Source of the DNA: CAVSUR01 sp052143655
GTDB taxonomy: Bacteria > Actinomycetota > Actinomycetes > Streptosporangiales > Streptosporangiaceae
Reading direction: 5' to 3'
DNA length: 9,650 nt
Assembly: GCA_052143655.1 (NCBI GenBank)
Contig: JBKQSL010000474.1
Coordinates: 1-9,650 of the forward strand
Numbering within the stretch: the stretch's first letter is position 1; every line of letters begins with the position of its first letter. Of the stretch, positions 1 to 5,882 are shown in pieces. A model generated the notes under the pieces. That model was given only the letters and a program-made list of their open reading frames with translations, ran no database searches and was not told the DNA's origin. The position numbers and the translations under genes were made by a program.

Positions 1-2
1 CG

Positions 3-308
3 CAGGCCTGGGACGTCGAGGATGAGCTGATCGCCGTCGCGCTCCTCGGTGACGTGACCATCGACTTGTCGCGGGTCAAGAGCACCCCGGCCCAGATCGA
101 CATCGACGCTTACGCGATATTCCGCGATGTGGACGTGCTCGTCGCCGAAGGCACGCACGTCGAGATGTCCGGCGGGGTCCTGCGGGGCGAGCTGCATAAC
201 GCCGTGCCAGCCGTGCCCGGGGAGCAACGCCACAACATGATCCGCATCCACGGCCACACGGTCCTGGGCGACGTCACGGCACGCATCGCCGCACCGCACC
301 CGAGATAG
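3..308 (+). CDS. LiaF-like C-terminal domain protein, 3' end only
   Basis: The frame is open from the left edge, so only the C-terminal ~101 residues are present; the GTG at 54 is an internal codon. The visible part alternates short beta-strand-like stretches (AVALLGDVTIDLS, then AIFRDVDVLVAEG, then TVLGDVTARI). This is the pattern of the C-terminal domain of LiaF / cell-wall-active-antibiotic-response proteins and of the actinobacterial DUF1707-type proteins that carry it: repeats of 'A.FGDV.IDL' followed by 'V.V.VP.G..V'. Such proteins are usually membrane-associated, with one or more helices before this domain, and are linked to envelope-stress signalling; that upstream part is outside the window. 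No recognisable terminator follows the TAG. The assignment rests on the repeat pattern rather than on a catalytic motif, so the family call is moderate and the function is inference. Confidence 0.55.
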   Translation, partial: QAWDVEDELIAVALLGDVTIDLSRVKSTPAQIDIDAYAIFRDVDVLVAEGTHVEMSGGVLRGELHNAVPAVPGEQRHNMIRIHGHTVLGDVTARIAAPHPR

Positions 309-585
309 CACTTCCACCGGCCAGCGTGCTCGCCACGATCCGCGCCCGGGTGAGGACCAAGCCCGCCCCCGAATATCCGATCTGCACGCCCTCCGCCACA
401 AACGTTCATGGCGGCGAAGCCGACCATATCGGCGGTTCGCGGGAGGCGGGTAACGTCACCGCTGGTGATCTGCCTGGCCCGTGGTCGGCGAGGAGGACGG
501 GTCGGCCCAGCGCCGGGGCGCGCTGCGGACTGCCCCGCCTTGGAGGCTGCCGGTGGACTTGTGGCCGTGTCTTCCCCCGGGTTCT
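309..585. other. Intergenic gap with no convincing gene
   Basis: The stretch between the LiaF-like gene and the padR operon holds overlapping open frames on both strands, as expected for GC-rich DNA, but none has a good ribosome binding site or a recognisable protein. A 13-base odd palindrome, TCACCGCTGGTGA (456-468), is the only compact symmetry. The bases around 375-400 read D-L-H-A-L-R-H in one frame, resembling box II of tyrosine recombinases, but the frame is closed by stops and nothing else of an integrase is there. Confidence 0.4.
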
Positions 586-599
586 TCTACCTAGGTAGA
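586..599. promoter_or_regulatory. 14-bp palindrome, likely PadR operator over the -10
   Basis: TCTACCTAGGTAGA is a perfect 14-bp palindrome ending 8 bases before the padR ATG at 608. It overlaps a -10-like hexamer TAGAGT (597-602). If that hexamer is used, transcription would begin close to the A of the ATG, giving a leaderless or nearly leaderless mRNA. PadR proteins are dimeric repressors that bind inverted repeats and commonly regulate their own operon, so an autoregulatory operator is the simplest reading. No convincing -35 is visible. Confidence 0.55.
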
Positions 600-607
600 G
601 TACCTGT

Positions 608-958
608 ATGTCTCGGGGTTCAGGGTTCTCTGTGCAGACGCTGCGGGTGCTGGCGGTGCTGGGCGCGCAGCCGGCTGGCTGGCGGCATGGTTATGACCTG
701 GCGAAGCAGACCGGGCTGAAGTCCGGGACGCTGTACCCGATCTTGGTGCGACTGGCGGACCGGGGGATGGTGGAGGCCCGCTGGGAGGACGGCCGGCCGG
801 CCGGGCGGCCGCCGCGGCACCTGTACCGGCTCACCGGCGAAGGACTGACCCGGGCCCGGGAGGCGCTGGCGGCCGCGCCCGCCGCCGCAGCCCCGCCGCG
901 GATGGCGCGGGGGCGGGCCGCGCCGCAGCCGCGGGGCCTGGCCGGGGAGAGACTGTGA
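608..958 (+). CDS. PadR-family transcriptional regulator
   Basis: A 116-residue winged-helix DNA-binding protein of the PadR family, probably a dimeric cytoplasmic repressor. Residues ~9-20 form the first helix (VQTLRVLAVLGA). Residues 28-60 carry the typical 'GYDLA..TGL..GTLYPIL.RL.D.G.VEARWE' block with the recognition helix around 38-51, and residues 68-80 (RPPRHLYRLTGEG) form the wing. Beyond residue ~90 the tail is Ala/Arg/Pro-rich with little predicted order, so it belongs to the short PadR class without a long C-terminal coiled coil. The ATG start is chosen because the homology begins shortly after it. A weak AGGTAG lies 9 bases upstream, and leaderless translation is also possible. 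The stop overlaps the next start (GTGA, 955-958), so the two genes are almost certainly one operon. The ligand is unknown. Confidence 0.88.
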   Translation: MSRGSGFSVQTLRVLAVLGAQPAGWRHGYDLAKQTGLKSGTLYPILVRLADRGMVEARWEDGRPAGRPPRHLYRLTGEGLTRAREALAAAPAAAAPPRMARGRAAPQPRGLAGERL

Positions 959-2223
959 CCGGCGGGGCGCCGGAGCGCGTGACACGGGCGCTGGACAGGC
1001 TGCTGGGCTGGTGCGCGGGGCTGCTGCCGCCGGGGCGGCGGGGATGGGCCGAGGCGGTCCGCGCCGAGGCCGGTGAGGTACCGGCCGGGATGGCCCGGCT
1101 GGGCTGGCTGGCTGGCGGGCTGTGGCTAGTGGCGAGGGAGGCCGGGATGGTCCGCAGGATCGGGTACTGGCTGGGGGTCGCGGCGGTGGCGGTCGCTGCG
1201 GCGCTGGCGGTGCGGTATCTGTGGAGCGGTGCGCACGCCGCCCGGGATGCCTGGTGGGACAAGGCCAGGATGCTCTTGCTGATAGCGCTGCTGGCGGGTT
1301 TGCCGTGGATCGCCCGGCGGCGCGGCGTGTTCGGCCCCGCGGGCCGCAGCGTCACCGCGCGGGCGGTGCGGGTGGGCGGCAGCGCGGCGCTGGTGGGCCT
1401 GATGCTGGATCTTGCCCGGATCGAGCAGTTCCGCGGCCCGGGCGGGCTCAGCGTGTGGATCTCCCCGCCGGGGCCCTGGACGTGGGCCAAGGAGGGGACG
1501 GTCCTGGTGCTGATCGCCGCGTGCCTGGCGACGGTCCTGAAGGTCACGGCTCGGCGGCCGCAGGCCCGCCCGGCGCCGGTGGCATGGTGCACCACCGCCG
1601 CCGGGCTGGTCCTGTTCTTCACGGTGGCCCCGGTACAGGTGCTGATCACCAGCTACGCAGCCGGGATCCTCGCGGCAACCTCACGGCGGTCACCGGTGAC
1701 CCCGGCGACCCTGGCCATCAGCACCGGCGTCGGCACCCTCGGCGGCCTGCTGATGGTGGGGCTCTGGAACCCGCTCCAGCCAGGTCCGGACAGCTCCACC
1801 GCACCCCGGCCCGTGACGCTGTTCATGCTGCTGGTGGGGCTGACCGCAGCGGCAACGGCCGCAGTGGCGTGGGTCGCGGAGCGGCGTGCCAGGGGCACCG
1901 AAGACCCGTTGGCACACCGGAGGACCCGGATGTGGCAGTGCCTGGCGGCCGGCCCGCTGACCGCCGCCAGCGCCGCGCTGATGCTCCCCCTCCTGCGGGC
2001 CAGCCCCGCGGTCCACTTCGCCGCCGCGTGCCCCGCGGCACAGCGCTTCTACTGCACCTCCGCACCGGCGGTATGGATGTTCCTACTAGCCATCGGGCCT
2101 GTGCTCGGCCTTGCCATCGGCTCGGTCACCGCAGCCCTGCCGCCGCGCCAGCCACCACCCAGGCCGCCAGGCGAGCCACGGCCAGACGGCACCCGCTCAG
2201 GCGGGATCTTCGTCAAAACCTGA
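955..2223 (+). CDS. Multi-spanning membrane protein, PadR operon partner
   Basis: A 422-residue integral membrane protein without a recognised enzymatic motif. Residues ~1-62 form a soluble or amphipathic lead-in (GRRGWAEAVRAEAGEVP followed by LGWLAGGLWLVAREAG), resembling the short N-terminal segment seen in actinobacterial membrane proteins encoded next to PadR regulators. Hydrophobic stretches suited to membrane helices lie near residues 68-88, 104-120, 139-153, 181-197, 209-241 (probably two), 252-271, 285-307, 326-347 and 371-394, giving about nine. The C-terminal ~27 residues are Pro/Arg-rich and likely cytoplasmic. The GTG start at 955 overlaps the padR stop by four bases, implying translational coupling, and no internal start has a better ribosome site. 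By position it is the likely target or partner of the PadR repressor. Transport or envelope sensing are both possible; nothing in the sequence decides. Confidence 0.8.
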   Translation: MTGGAPERVTRALDRLLGWCAGLLPPGRRGWAEAVRAEAGEVPAGMARLGWLAGGLWLVAREAGMVRRIGYWLGVAAVAVAAALAVRYLWSGAHAARDAWWDKARMLLLIALLAGLPWIARRRGVFGPAGRSVTARAVRVGGSAALVGLMLDLARIEQFRGPGGLSVWISPPGPWTWAKEGTVLVLIAACLATVLKVTARRPQARPAPVAWCTTAAGLVLFFTVAPVQVLITSYAAGILAATSRRSPVTPATLAISTGVGTLGGLLMVGLWNPLQPGPDSSTAPRPVTLFMLLVGLTAAATAAVAWVAERRARGTEDPLAHRRTRMWQCLAAGPLTAASAALMLPLLRASPAVHFAAACPAAQRFYCTSAPAVWMFLLAIGPVLGLAIGSVTAALPPRQPPPRPPGEPRPDGTRSGGIFVKT

Positions 2224-2648
2224 CCAGCCCCGCACCCGCGGCCCCCGCCGCCAACTCAGCCGACGGCCGCGAGCTTGATCAGCTGTATCTCGCTGACTCG
2301 CAGCAGCTCGCTGACTCGCAGCAGCTTGCTGACTCGCAGCAGCTTGCCGTGGCGTATGAGCCGGGCGGCACGGCCGAACTCACGCCAGGGCCGGGGATCA
2401 GGATCGGCGGGCCCGGCCGCACGGCAGGCCCGGTACCCGCCGCACCTCAAGCCCATCCGCACCGGCCGGCGGACGCGTAAATTGCTGACCTTCACCACGA
2501 GATGAGCAAGATCACAGACAGTCGGCCCGGTGGGACGACGATCAGAACAATCCTTCGGCATCTCCTCACCGGCCTGCTTTTCGACCGGCACCAGCGCGCG
2601 TAACGGCGGCAATGCGCGCCTGCCTCGCGGGTGGCGCCTTGTTACCGG
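2224..2648. other. Gene-poor stretch between membrane gene and OTC fragment
   Basis: About 425 bases with no protein I can support. It contains the 18-bp tandem repeat array (2293-2346). Open frames exist on both strands, including a minus-strand frame over 2256-2612 with a repeated K/E-LLRVS hexapeptide and a plus-strand frame with ADSQQL repeats, but these simply translate the repeat and have no recognisable flanking domain. Nothing resembling the missing N-terminal three quarters of ornithine carbamoyltransferase is visible here in any frame. Confidence 0.5.
2293..2346. repeat. Three 18-bp tandem repeats
   Basis: Three contiguous copies of an 18-base unit, CTGACTCGCAGCAGCTYG, lie at 2293-2310, 2311-2328 and 2329-2346. 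The last two are identical and the first differs by one base (C instead of T at position 17). The bases just upstream (CTGTATCTCG) look like a worn partial copy. As 18 is a multiple of three, the array keeps all frames open and reads ADSQQL on the plus strand and LLRVSK/E on the minus strand. The near-identity suggests a recent slippage expansion. Confidence 0.9.
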
Positions 2649-2926
2649 TACTGGCGGAGTCCGTCCGGGTCCTGAAGCCCTACCAGGTCAATGCCGCGCT
2701 GCTGAGCGCCACCGGCAACCCCAAGGTCAAGTTCATGCACTGCCTGTCGGCCTTCCACGACATGAACACCACCGTGGGCCGGGAGATCATGGAGCACACC
2801 GGCGCCACCGACGGCCTGGAAGTCACCGGCGAGGTCTTCGAGTCAGCCGCCAGCATCGTCTTCGATCAAGCCGAAAACCGGCTGCACACGATCAAGGCGA
2901 TCATGGTAGCCACCCTGAGCGGATAG
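2649..2926 (+). pseudogene. argF/arcB-like: Ornithine carbamoyltransferase, C-terminal fragment
   Basis: This frame encodes only the last ~90 residues of an ornithine carbamoyltransferase, a cytoplasmic enzyme that joins carbamoyl phosphate and ornithine to citrulline (or runs the reverse step in the arginine deiminase pathway). Recognisable blocks are KPYQVN, the ornithine-site motif as HCLSAFHD (the family has HCLPAFHD, with the catalytic Cys retained and Pro changed to Ser), then TDGLEVTGEVFESAASIVFDQ and AENRLHTIKAIMVATLSG at the normal C-terminus. The family is ~310-335 residues. The carbamoyl-phosphate motif (STRT) and the rest of the N-terminal domain are missing and are not found upstream in any frame. 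An ATG at 2612 opens the frame, but the bases before ~2649 do not match the family. The long identity to the E. coli-type enzyme favours the ArgF/ArcB family; catabolic versus anabolic cannot be decided. A non-functional remnant is most likely. Confidence 0.85.
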
Positions 2927-3076
2927 CGGCGCCCGGCCGCGGGTGCGCGGTCTCGTCGTCATCTCGATGCAGGAGCCCGGCGGAACGTCGACCAGGGGAT
3001 CCCGCGAAGGAGATGGCCATGCTGTCCCATCGGCAGCTGGCCCATTCTCTGCGGTCATTCCTCACGCGGCCGCTGA

Positions 3077-3727
3077 CTACCTATCCTCGTCGGGCGCCGC
3101 TGTTGCCCGCATGCCGGCGGAGGAACCCGGGGAGGCGTGTGCAGCCGTCCGGGCCCTGCGCCGACGGTGGTACCGCATGCCAAGCAGCACCGCGCCCGCG
3201 CCGATCGCAACACCGGCGATCATCGAGCCCACGCCGTCCAGGGAGGCCTGGCCCGAAGCGACAGTCCCCGCGCCGTAGGCTGTCGGCCCGACCGACAGCA
3301 CGTAGACGGCGCCGGCGAGGAAGTTCCACACCGCGAACTGGGAGAGCTTCATCTTGACAATGCCAGAAACCAGGCACGGGGTGAAGAAGACGGCCAGGCG
3401 CCCCCACTTGGCGTAAACCACCTCACCGGCGGCGATGGTCCGCTCCCTGCGGGCGAGCCAAGGGCCAGGATGTGTCAGGATGGCGCGGCCCCACCGCAGC
3501 CCGATGAAGTACCCGGCCAGCCCGCCGGCCTCGGTGCCAAGGACCGAGGTTACGAGCACGGCACCAAGGTTGAGAGAACCCTGGCTAGCGGCCACGGCGG
3601 CACCAGCGATCACGGCCCCGCCGATGGCCGGCACTCCCGCCCAGCCCACCGCGACCAGGGCGAAGATAGCCAGGTAGGCCCACAGGCCAGCGGAACTAGC
3701 CGAGTCGGCGGCAGCAAGCGAGTGCAT
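3077..3727 (-). CDS. DedA/VTT-family membrane protein
   Basis: A 216-residue inner-membrane protein of the DedA (SNARE-associated, VTT) family, whose members include lipid scramblases and proteins needed for envelope homeostasis. I start it at the ATG at 3727, directly before the first family-like sequence; an adjacent GTG at 3730 is equally possible, and the frame's extension to 3937 is not family-like. Hydrophobic segments lie near residues 14-32, 34-49, 54-74, 130-150 and 166-185, with a probable re-entrant stretch at 110-125. The signature TEAGGLAGYFIGLRWGR (65-81) keeps the acidic residue and the G...G...Y..G spacing. The second signature, normally R-F-x-P-x-x-R, reads FFTPCLVSG (114-122), so both arginines are absent. 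The Arg-rich tail after residue 185 is cytoplasmic by the positive-inside rule. It stands alone on the minus strand between two gene fragments. Confidence 0.8.
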   Translation of the reverse strand: MHSLAAADSASSAGLWAYLAIFALVAVGWAGVPAIGGAVIAGAAVAASQGSLNLGAVLVTSVLGTEAGGLAGYFIGLRWGRAILTHPGPWLARRERTIAAGEVVYAKWGRLAVFFTPCLVSGIVKMKLSQFAVWNFLAGAVYVLSVGPTAYGAGTVASGQASLDGVGSMIAGVAIGAGAVLLGMRYHRRRRARTAAHASPGSSAGMRATAAPDEDR

Positions 3728-3880
3728 CACGGCGCCACCGCACTTTCTGGCTGCGGGATCGGGCACAAAGCTGTGATTTCCCAGTCTGAGGAAGACACGG
3801 GCGGACCCTTCATAGGCGAAACAAGAAGCCCGGCCACCTTCGCCAAGCGGCGACCAGGCGCGCCGCTGCAACCACACCTT

Positions 3881-3900
3881 CATACCCATCCATACCCATC
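3881..3900. repeat. Perfect 10-bp tandem duplication at a junction
   Basis: CATACCCATC occurs twice with no gap (3881-3890, 3891-3900). It lies where recognisable integrase sequence begins (about 3904) and DedA-side sequence ends, so it may be a scar of the rearrangement that truncated the integrase. Replication slippage is the plain alternative. Confidence 0.8.
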
Positions 3901-3903
3901 GCG

Positions 3904-4848
3904 CAGTATTGCGGCTGGGATGTGCAGGACGAGACACCGAAGTCGGGGGCCGGGCAGCGGGACATCGCCCTCGACCAGCGCGCTGTTGCCACGCTGCGCG
4001 CGCACCTGGCCCGCCAGGCTGCCGACCGCCTCGCGTGGGGCGCGGCGTGGGCGGGGAGCGGTCTGGTGTTCACCCGCGAGGACGGTTCGCCGCTGCACCC
4101 CGGCTCGGTCAGCAATCGGTTCCGGCGGCTGGCGTTCGAGGCCGGGCTCCCGCCAGTCAGCCTGCACAGCCTGCGACACGGCGCCGCCACCTACGCACTG
4201 GCCGCCGGGGTCGATGTCAAAGTCGTGCAGGAACGGCTCGGCCACTCGACCAGCACCCTGACGCGGGACACCTACACGTCGGTGCTGCCGGATGTTGCCC
4301 GAGCTGCCGCTGAGGCCGCTGCAGCGATCATCCCGCGCGCGGAATCCGGTACTGGCGGACTCCCTATGGACTCCAAAGCCTCGCGGCAAGTAACCTGCGG
4401 AAGGTGGCAGGCGAGAATATGCAGGTCAGATGGCTTAGAAAGAGTGGGGCGCCTGGGGCTCGAACCCAGAACCCACGGATTAAAAGAGGACCGCTCGGCC
4501 GCCCTGAGCGCCCGGCCTGCACCGATGTCCCGCCCAGATTGCACGGAGGCTCCGCCGGCACTCGTTCCACGAGTCGTTCCACAGCATCCGGGCGGGACCA
4601 GGCAGGCTCGTCACTCACTGTCGCCAAAGGACGGCCTGGCTTCCAGATGGCGGGGCCCGGCGCCATCGGTTCGGCGCGGGTTCATTTGTGACCGCATGCC
4701 AAACGCCAGGGACAGCCGTGTCCTGAGGCAGCGATGGTCCACATCGCCGAATCGGAGCGGCTGGCACCCAGGTCGCTCCTGGGAATGGCCGGATGCAGAT
4801 CATCCAGTTCTGGCTCACGCTGCGGGATCCCATTGCGGTCCCGATTGA
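3904..4848 (+). pseudogene. Tyrosine integrase, C-terminal catalytic half
   Basis: Site-specific tyrosine recombinase of the phage/ICE integrase family, cut at its 5' end. Family-like sequence starts near 3904 (QYCGWDVQDETPKSGAGQR), so the arm-binding domain, the core-binding domain and catalytic Arg I are missing. Counting from the GTG at 3922, the visible active-site residues are the beta-hairpin Lys in ETPKS (7), the H-x-x-R box in LHSLRHGAAT (H82, R85), the second His in ERLGHS (H108) and the nucleophile Tyr in TRDTYTSV (Y118). The usual Ala-rich helix (VARAAAEAAAAIIPR) follows. The frame then runs through the antisense of a tRNA 3' half, giving the tell-tale LGLEPRTHGLK, and on to 4848. 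That last ~100 residues is unlikely to be original integrase. Without Arg I the protein should be inactive. No upstream ribosome site is present for a functional gene. Confidence 0.85.
4445..4486 (-). pseudogene. tRNA-Lys(UUU) 3' half, putative attachment core
   Basis: Read on the minus strand, this is the 3' half of a tRNA: anticodon loop CTTTTAA (4486-4480, anticodon TTT), the 3' anticodon strand TCCGT, a five-base variable loop, a perfect 5-bp T-stem CTGGG/CCCAG around TTCGAGC, the 3' acceptor strand GCGCCCC and discriminator A (4445). The 5' anticodon strand that should pair (like GCGGA) is not there; GTCCT stands in its place. Further 5', 4509-4493 reads GCTCAGGGCGGCCGAGC, a plausible D-arm, but no 7-bp acceptor partner follows. 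It adjoins the integrase 3' end in the antisense orientation, the standard layout of an integrase with its tRNA attachment site. No CCA is encoded. Confidence 0.75.
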
Positions 4849-5029
4849 CACCGATATCGCATGCGGCACTGCGCCGTGGCAGGTCGAACTGGCCGAGGAT
4901 GATGATCTCCAGCCCATTGGATTCTCTCCACGGGTACGAGAGTTCCGCGTTCAGTAGCACCGAGTGCGGGTTTGCGATGCCGATGGCTTGTGGGCTGCAC
5001 GGACCGGGCGACGGCGCGTGTGCGGCGCT
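4510..5029. other. Gene-poor stretch beyond the attachment site
   Basis: No convincing gene. It holds the C-terminal run-on of the integrase frame, two 9-base direct repeats TCGTTCCAC (4562-4570, 4574-4582), a small hairpin (GGACA, loop GCCG, TGTCC; 4710-4723) and one short frame at 4793-4957. Base composition is visibly less GC-rich around 4790-4960 than in the flanking genes, compatible with foreign or eroding DNA. Confidence 0.45.
4793..4957 (+). CDS. Possible 54-residue small protein, unrecognised
   Basis: ATG to TAG frame of 54 codons, beginning MQIIQFWLTLRDP and ending REFRVQ. It is acidic in the middle (a stretch ELAEDDD) and not low-complexity, unlike the Arg/Pro/Ala-rich shadow frames of this genome. 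Roughly two thirds of its codons end in G or C, lower than in the clear genes here. No good Shine-Dalgarno precedes it (only a weak GGGAA about 8 bases upstream). I do not recognise a family. It could be a small protein of the element, a fragment of a larger lost gene, or chance. Confidence 0.25.
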   Translation: MQIIQFWLTLRDPIAVPIDTDIACGTAPWQVELAEDDDLQPIGFSPRVREFRVQ

Positions 5030-5629
5030 CTAGGCACGCTCGGCGGCGATGCCGGTCAGCATCAGATCGACGACATTTTCGATGATCGCTTCGTTCAGGG
5101 GCTCTCTTGTCAGCAGCAGCCGCAGGTACAGCGGGCCGACCAGCGTCTCCAGGGTTAGGAAGCGGTCGATGCCAGGACGCAACTCGCCACGCGCCTCCGC
5201 TCGATCGAGGATCACAGACCCACGCGTGAAGCGATCGGTCCAGAACCTGTCACGCGCCGCGTCGGAATCCGGCAGATCCCGCCTCAGGGCCATGCGCACC
5301 AGATTCTCTCCGAGCGGAGTGCCTATGAAAGCTGCGAGAGCGCGGAGCAAGGCGAGCAGGTCCTCGCGCAGGGATCCTGTGTCCGGAGTCGGGACCTCCA
5401 GTCCCATCCTGCTGGCCAGCGCGTCGGAGACAAGGCCGGCCGTGGTGCGCCAGCGCCGGTAGATGGAGGACTCGTGGACCCCGGCACGCTTGGCGATCTC
5501 CCGGATCGACAGCGTGTCGAATCCGCTCTCGGACAGGACATCCACGGTGGCCGTCAGCGCCGCTGCGCGCACCCGGGCGCTCCTGCCGCCGGTCCGGCGG
5601 GCTCGCGGAGGATCGCTGTCGTTGGCCAT
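5030..5629 (-). CDS. TetR/AcrR-family transcriptional regulator
   Basis: A 199-residue TetR-type repressor, within the usual 190-220 residue range. Residues ~17-63 form the DNA-binding domain: a first helix (RVRAAALTATVDVLSESGFDTLS) and the helix-turn-helix SIREIAKRAGVHESSIYRRW (41-60). Residues 64-199 are the helical ligand-binding and dimerisation domain, of the type with a C-terminal LETLVGPLYLRLLLTREPL segment seen in actinobacterial TetR_C regulators. The ATG at 5629 is preceded only by a weak CAGG. A GATAAC -10-like hexamer on the minus strand (5643-5638) would start the transcript within a few bases of the ATG. A 20-bp palindrome about 55 bases upstream (5684-5703) is its likely operator. 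The gene points away from the HxlR/MFS genes, and the expected divergent target right of the operator is missing or reduced to tiny frames. The ligand is unknown. Confidence 0.92.
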   Translation of the reverse strand: MANDSDPPRARRTGGRSARVRAAALTATVDVLSESGFDTLSIREIAKRAGVHESSIYRRWRTTAGLVSDALASRMGLEVPTPDTGSLREDLLALLRALAAFIGTPLGENLVRMALRRDLPDSDAARDRFWTDRFTRGSVILDRAEARGELRPGIDRFLTLETLVGPLYLRLLLTREPLNEAIIENVVDLMLTGIAAERA

Positions 5630-5683
5630 GCCTGGAAGTTATCGCAAGGATTCCCGTACCGGTGGCCTGAAGGAGCGTACGCT

Positions 5684-5703
5684 AACGCGAGTGCATTCGC
5701 GTT
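5684..5703. promoter_or_regulatory. 20-bp near-perfect palindrome, likely TetR operator
   Basis: AACGCGAGTGCATTCGCGTT is symmetric at 9 of its 10 base pairs. Length and placement, between the tetR start (5629) and a plus-strand ribosome site (5705-5713), fit a TetR-dimer operator controlling both directions. An 8-bp palindrome GCGTACGC (5675-5682) abuts it, and a -10-like TACGCT (5678-5683) lies at its left edge for the plus strand. Confidence 0.6.
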
Positions 5704-5717
5704 TAGGAGGAGGCCTC

Positions 5718-5882
5718 GTGGCGGAGAGCGAGGCTGCGGCCGCGGCCCCGCCAGGCCCGGAGATGAGCGCCTGCTCCGGCGGCAGGCGGAGGCTCGGTGA
5801 AGTACTCCTCCGGGCCGGGACTGGGAGGGTTCTGGCGATCTCCGTCCTGGCGATCCGGCCAGGCCACGCTGGAGCGGACTGA
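5718..5882 (+). CDS. Possible 54-residue frame behind a strong ribosome site
   Basis: A GTG start preceded at 4 bases by AGGAGGAGG (5705-5713), the strongest Shine-Dalgarno in the window, opens a 54-codon frame. The product begins MAESEAAAAAPPGPEMS, a disordered hydrophilic head, then has a basic segment (GGRRRLGEV) and a short hydrophobic patch (VLAISVLAI). I recognise no family. It sits where the gene divergently controlled by TetR should start. One reading is that it preserves the 5' end of a lost target, such as a transporter; another is a genuine small protein. The stop at 5880-5882 is followed immediately by a GTG that opens a second short frame. Confidence 0.35.
   Translation: MAESEAAAAAPPGPEMSACSGGRRRLGEVLLRAGTGRVLAISVLAIRPGHAGAD

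Noticed and set aside
375..400. D-L-H-A-L-R-H in one frame, like the H-x-L-R-H box of tyrosine recombinases
   Set aside because: Only seven residues, frame closed on both sides by stops, and no other integrase motif nearby; chance is sufficient.
1122..2480. 452-codon plus-strand frame overlapping the membrane protein gene
   Set aside because: Gly/Arg/Pro-rich shadow of the 955-2223 gene in another frame; its only striking part is the 18-bp repeat translated as ADSQQL.
2256..2612. Minus-strand 118-codon frame with LLRVS repeats as a possible transposase remnant
   Set aside because: No transposase catalytic motif or inverted terminal repeats; the repeats derive from the 18-bp array.
2645..4363. 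14-base match CCGGTACTGGCGGA shared by the OTC fragment (2645-2658) and the integrase tail (4346-4359)
   Set aside because: A single 14-mer match in GC-rich DNA of this length is not unlikely, and in the first copy the bases after 2652 fit the carbamoyltransferase reading frame, so no recombination event is needed.
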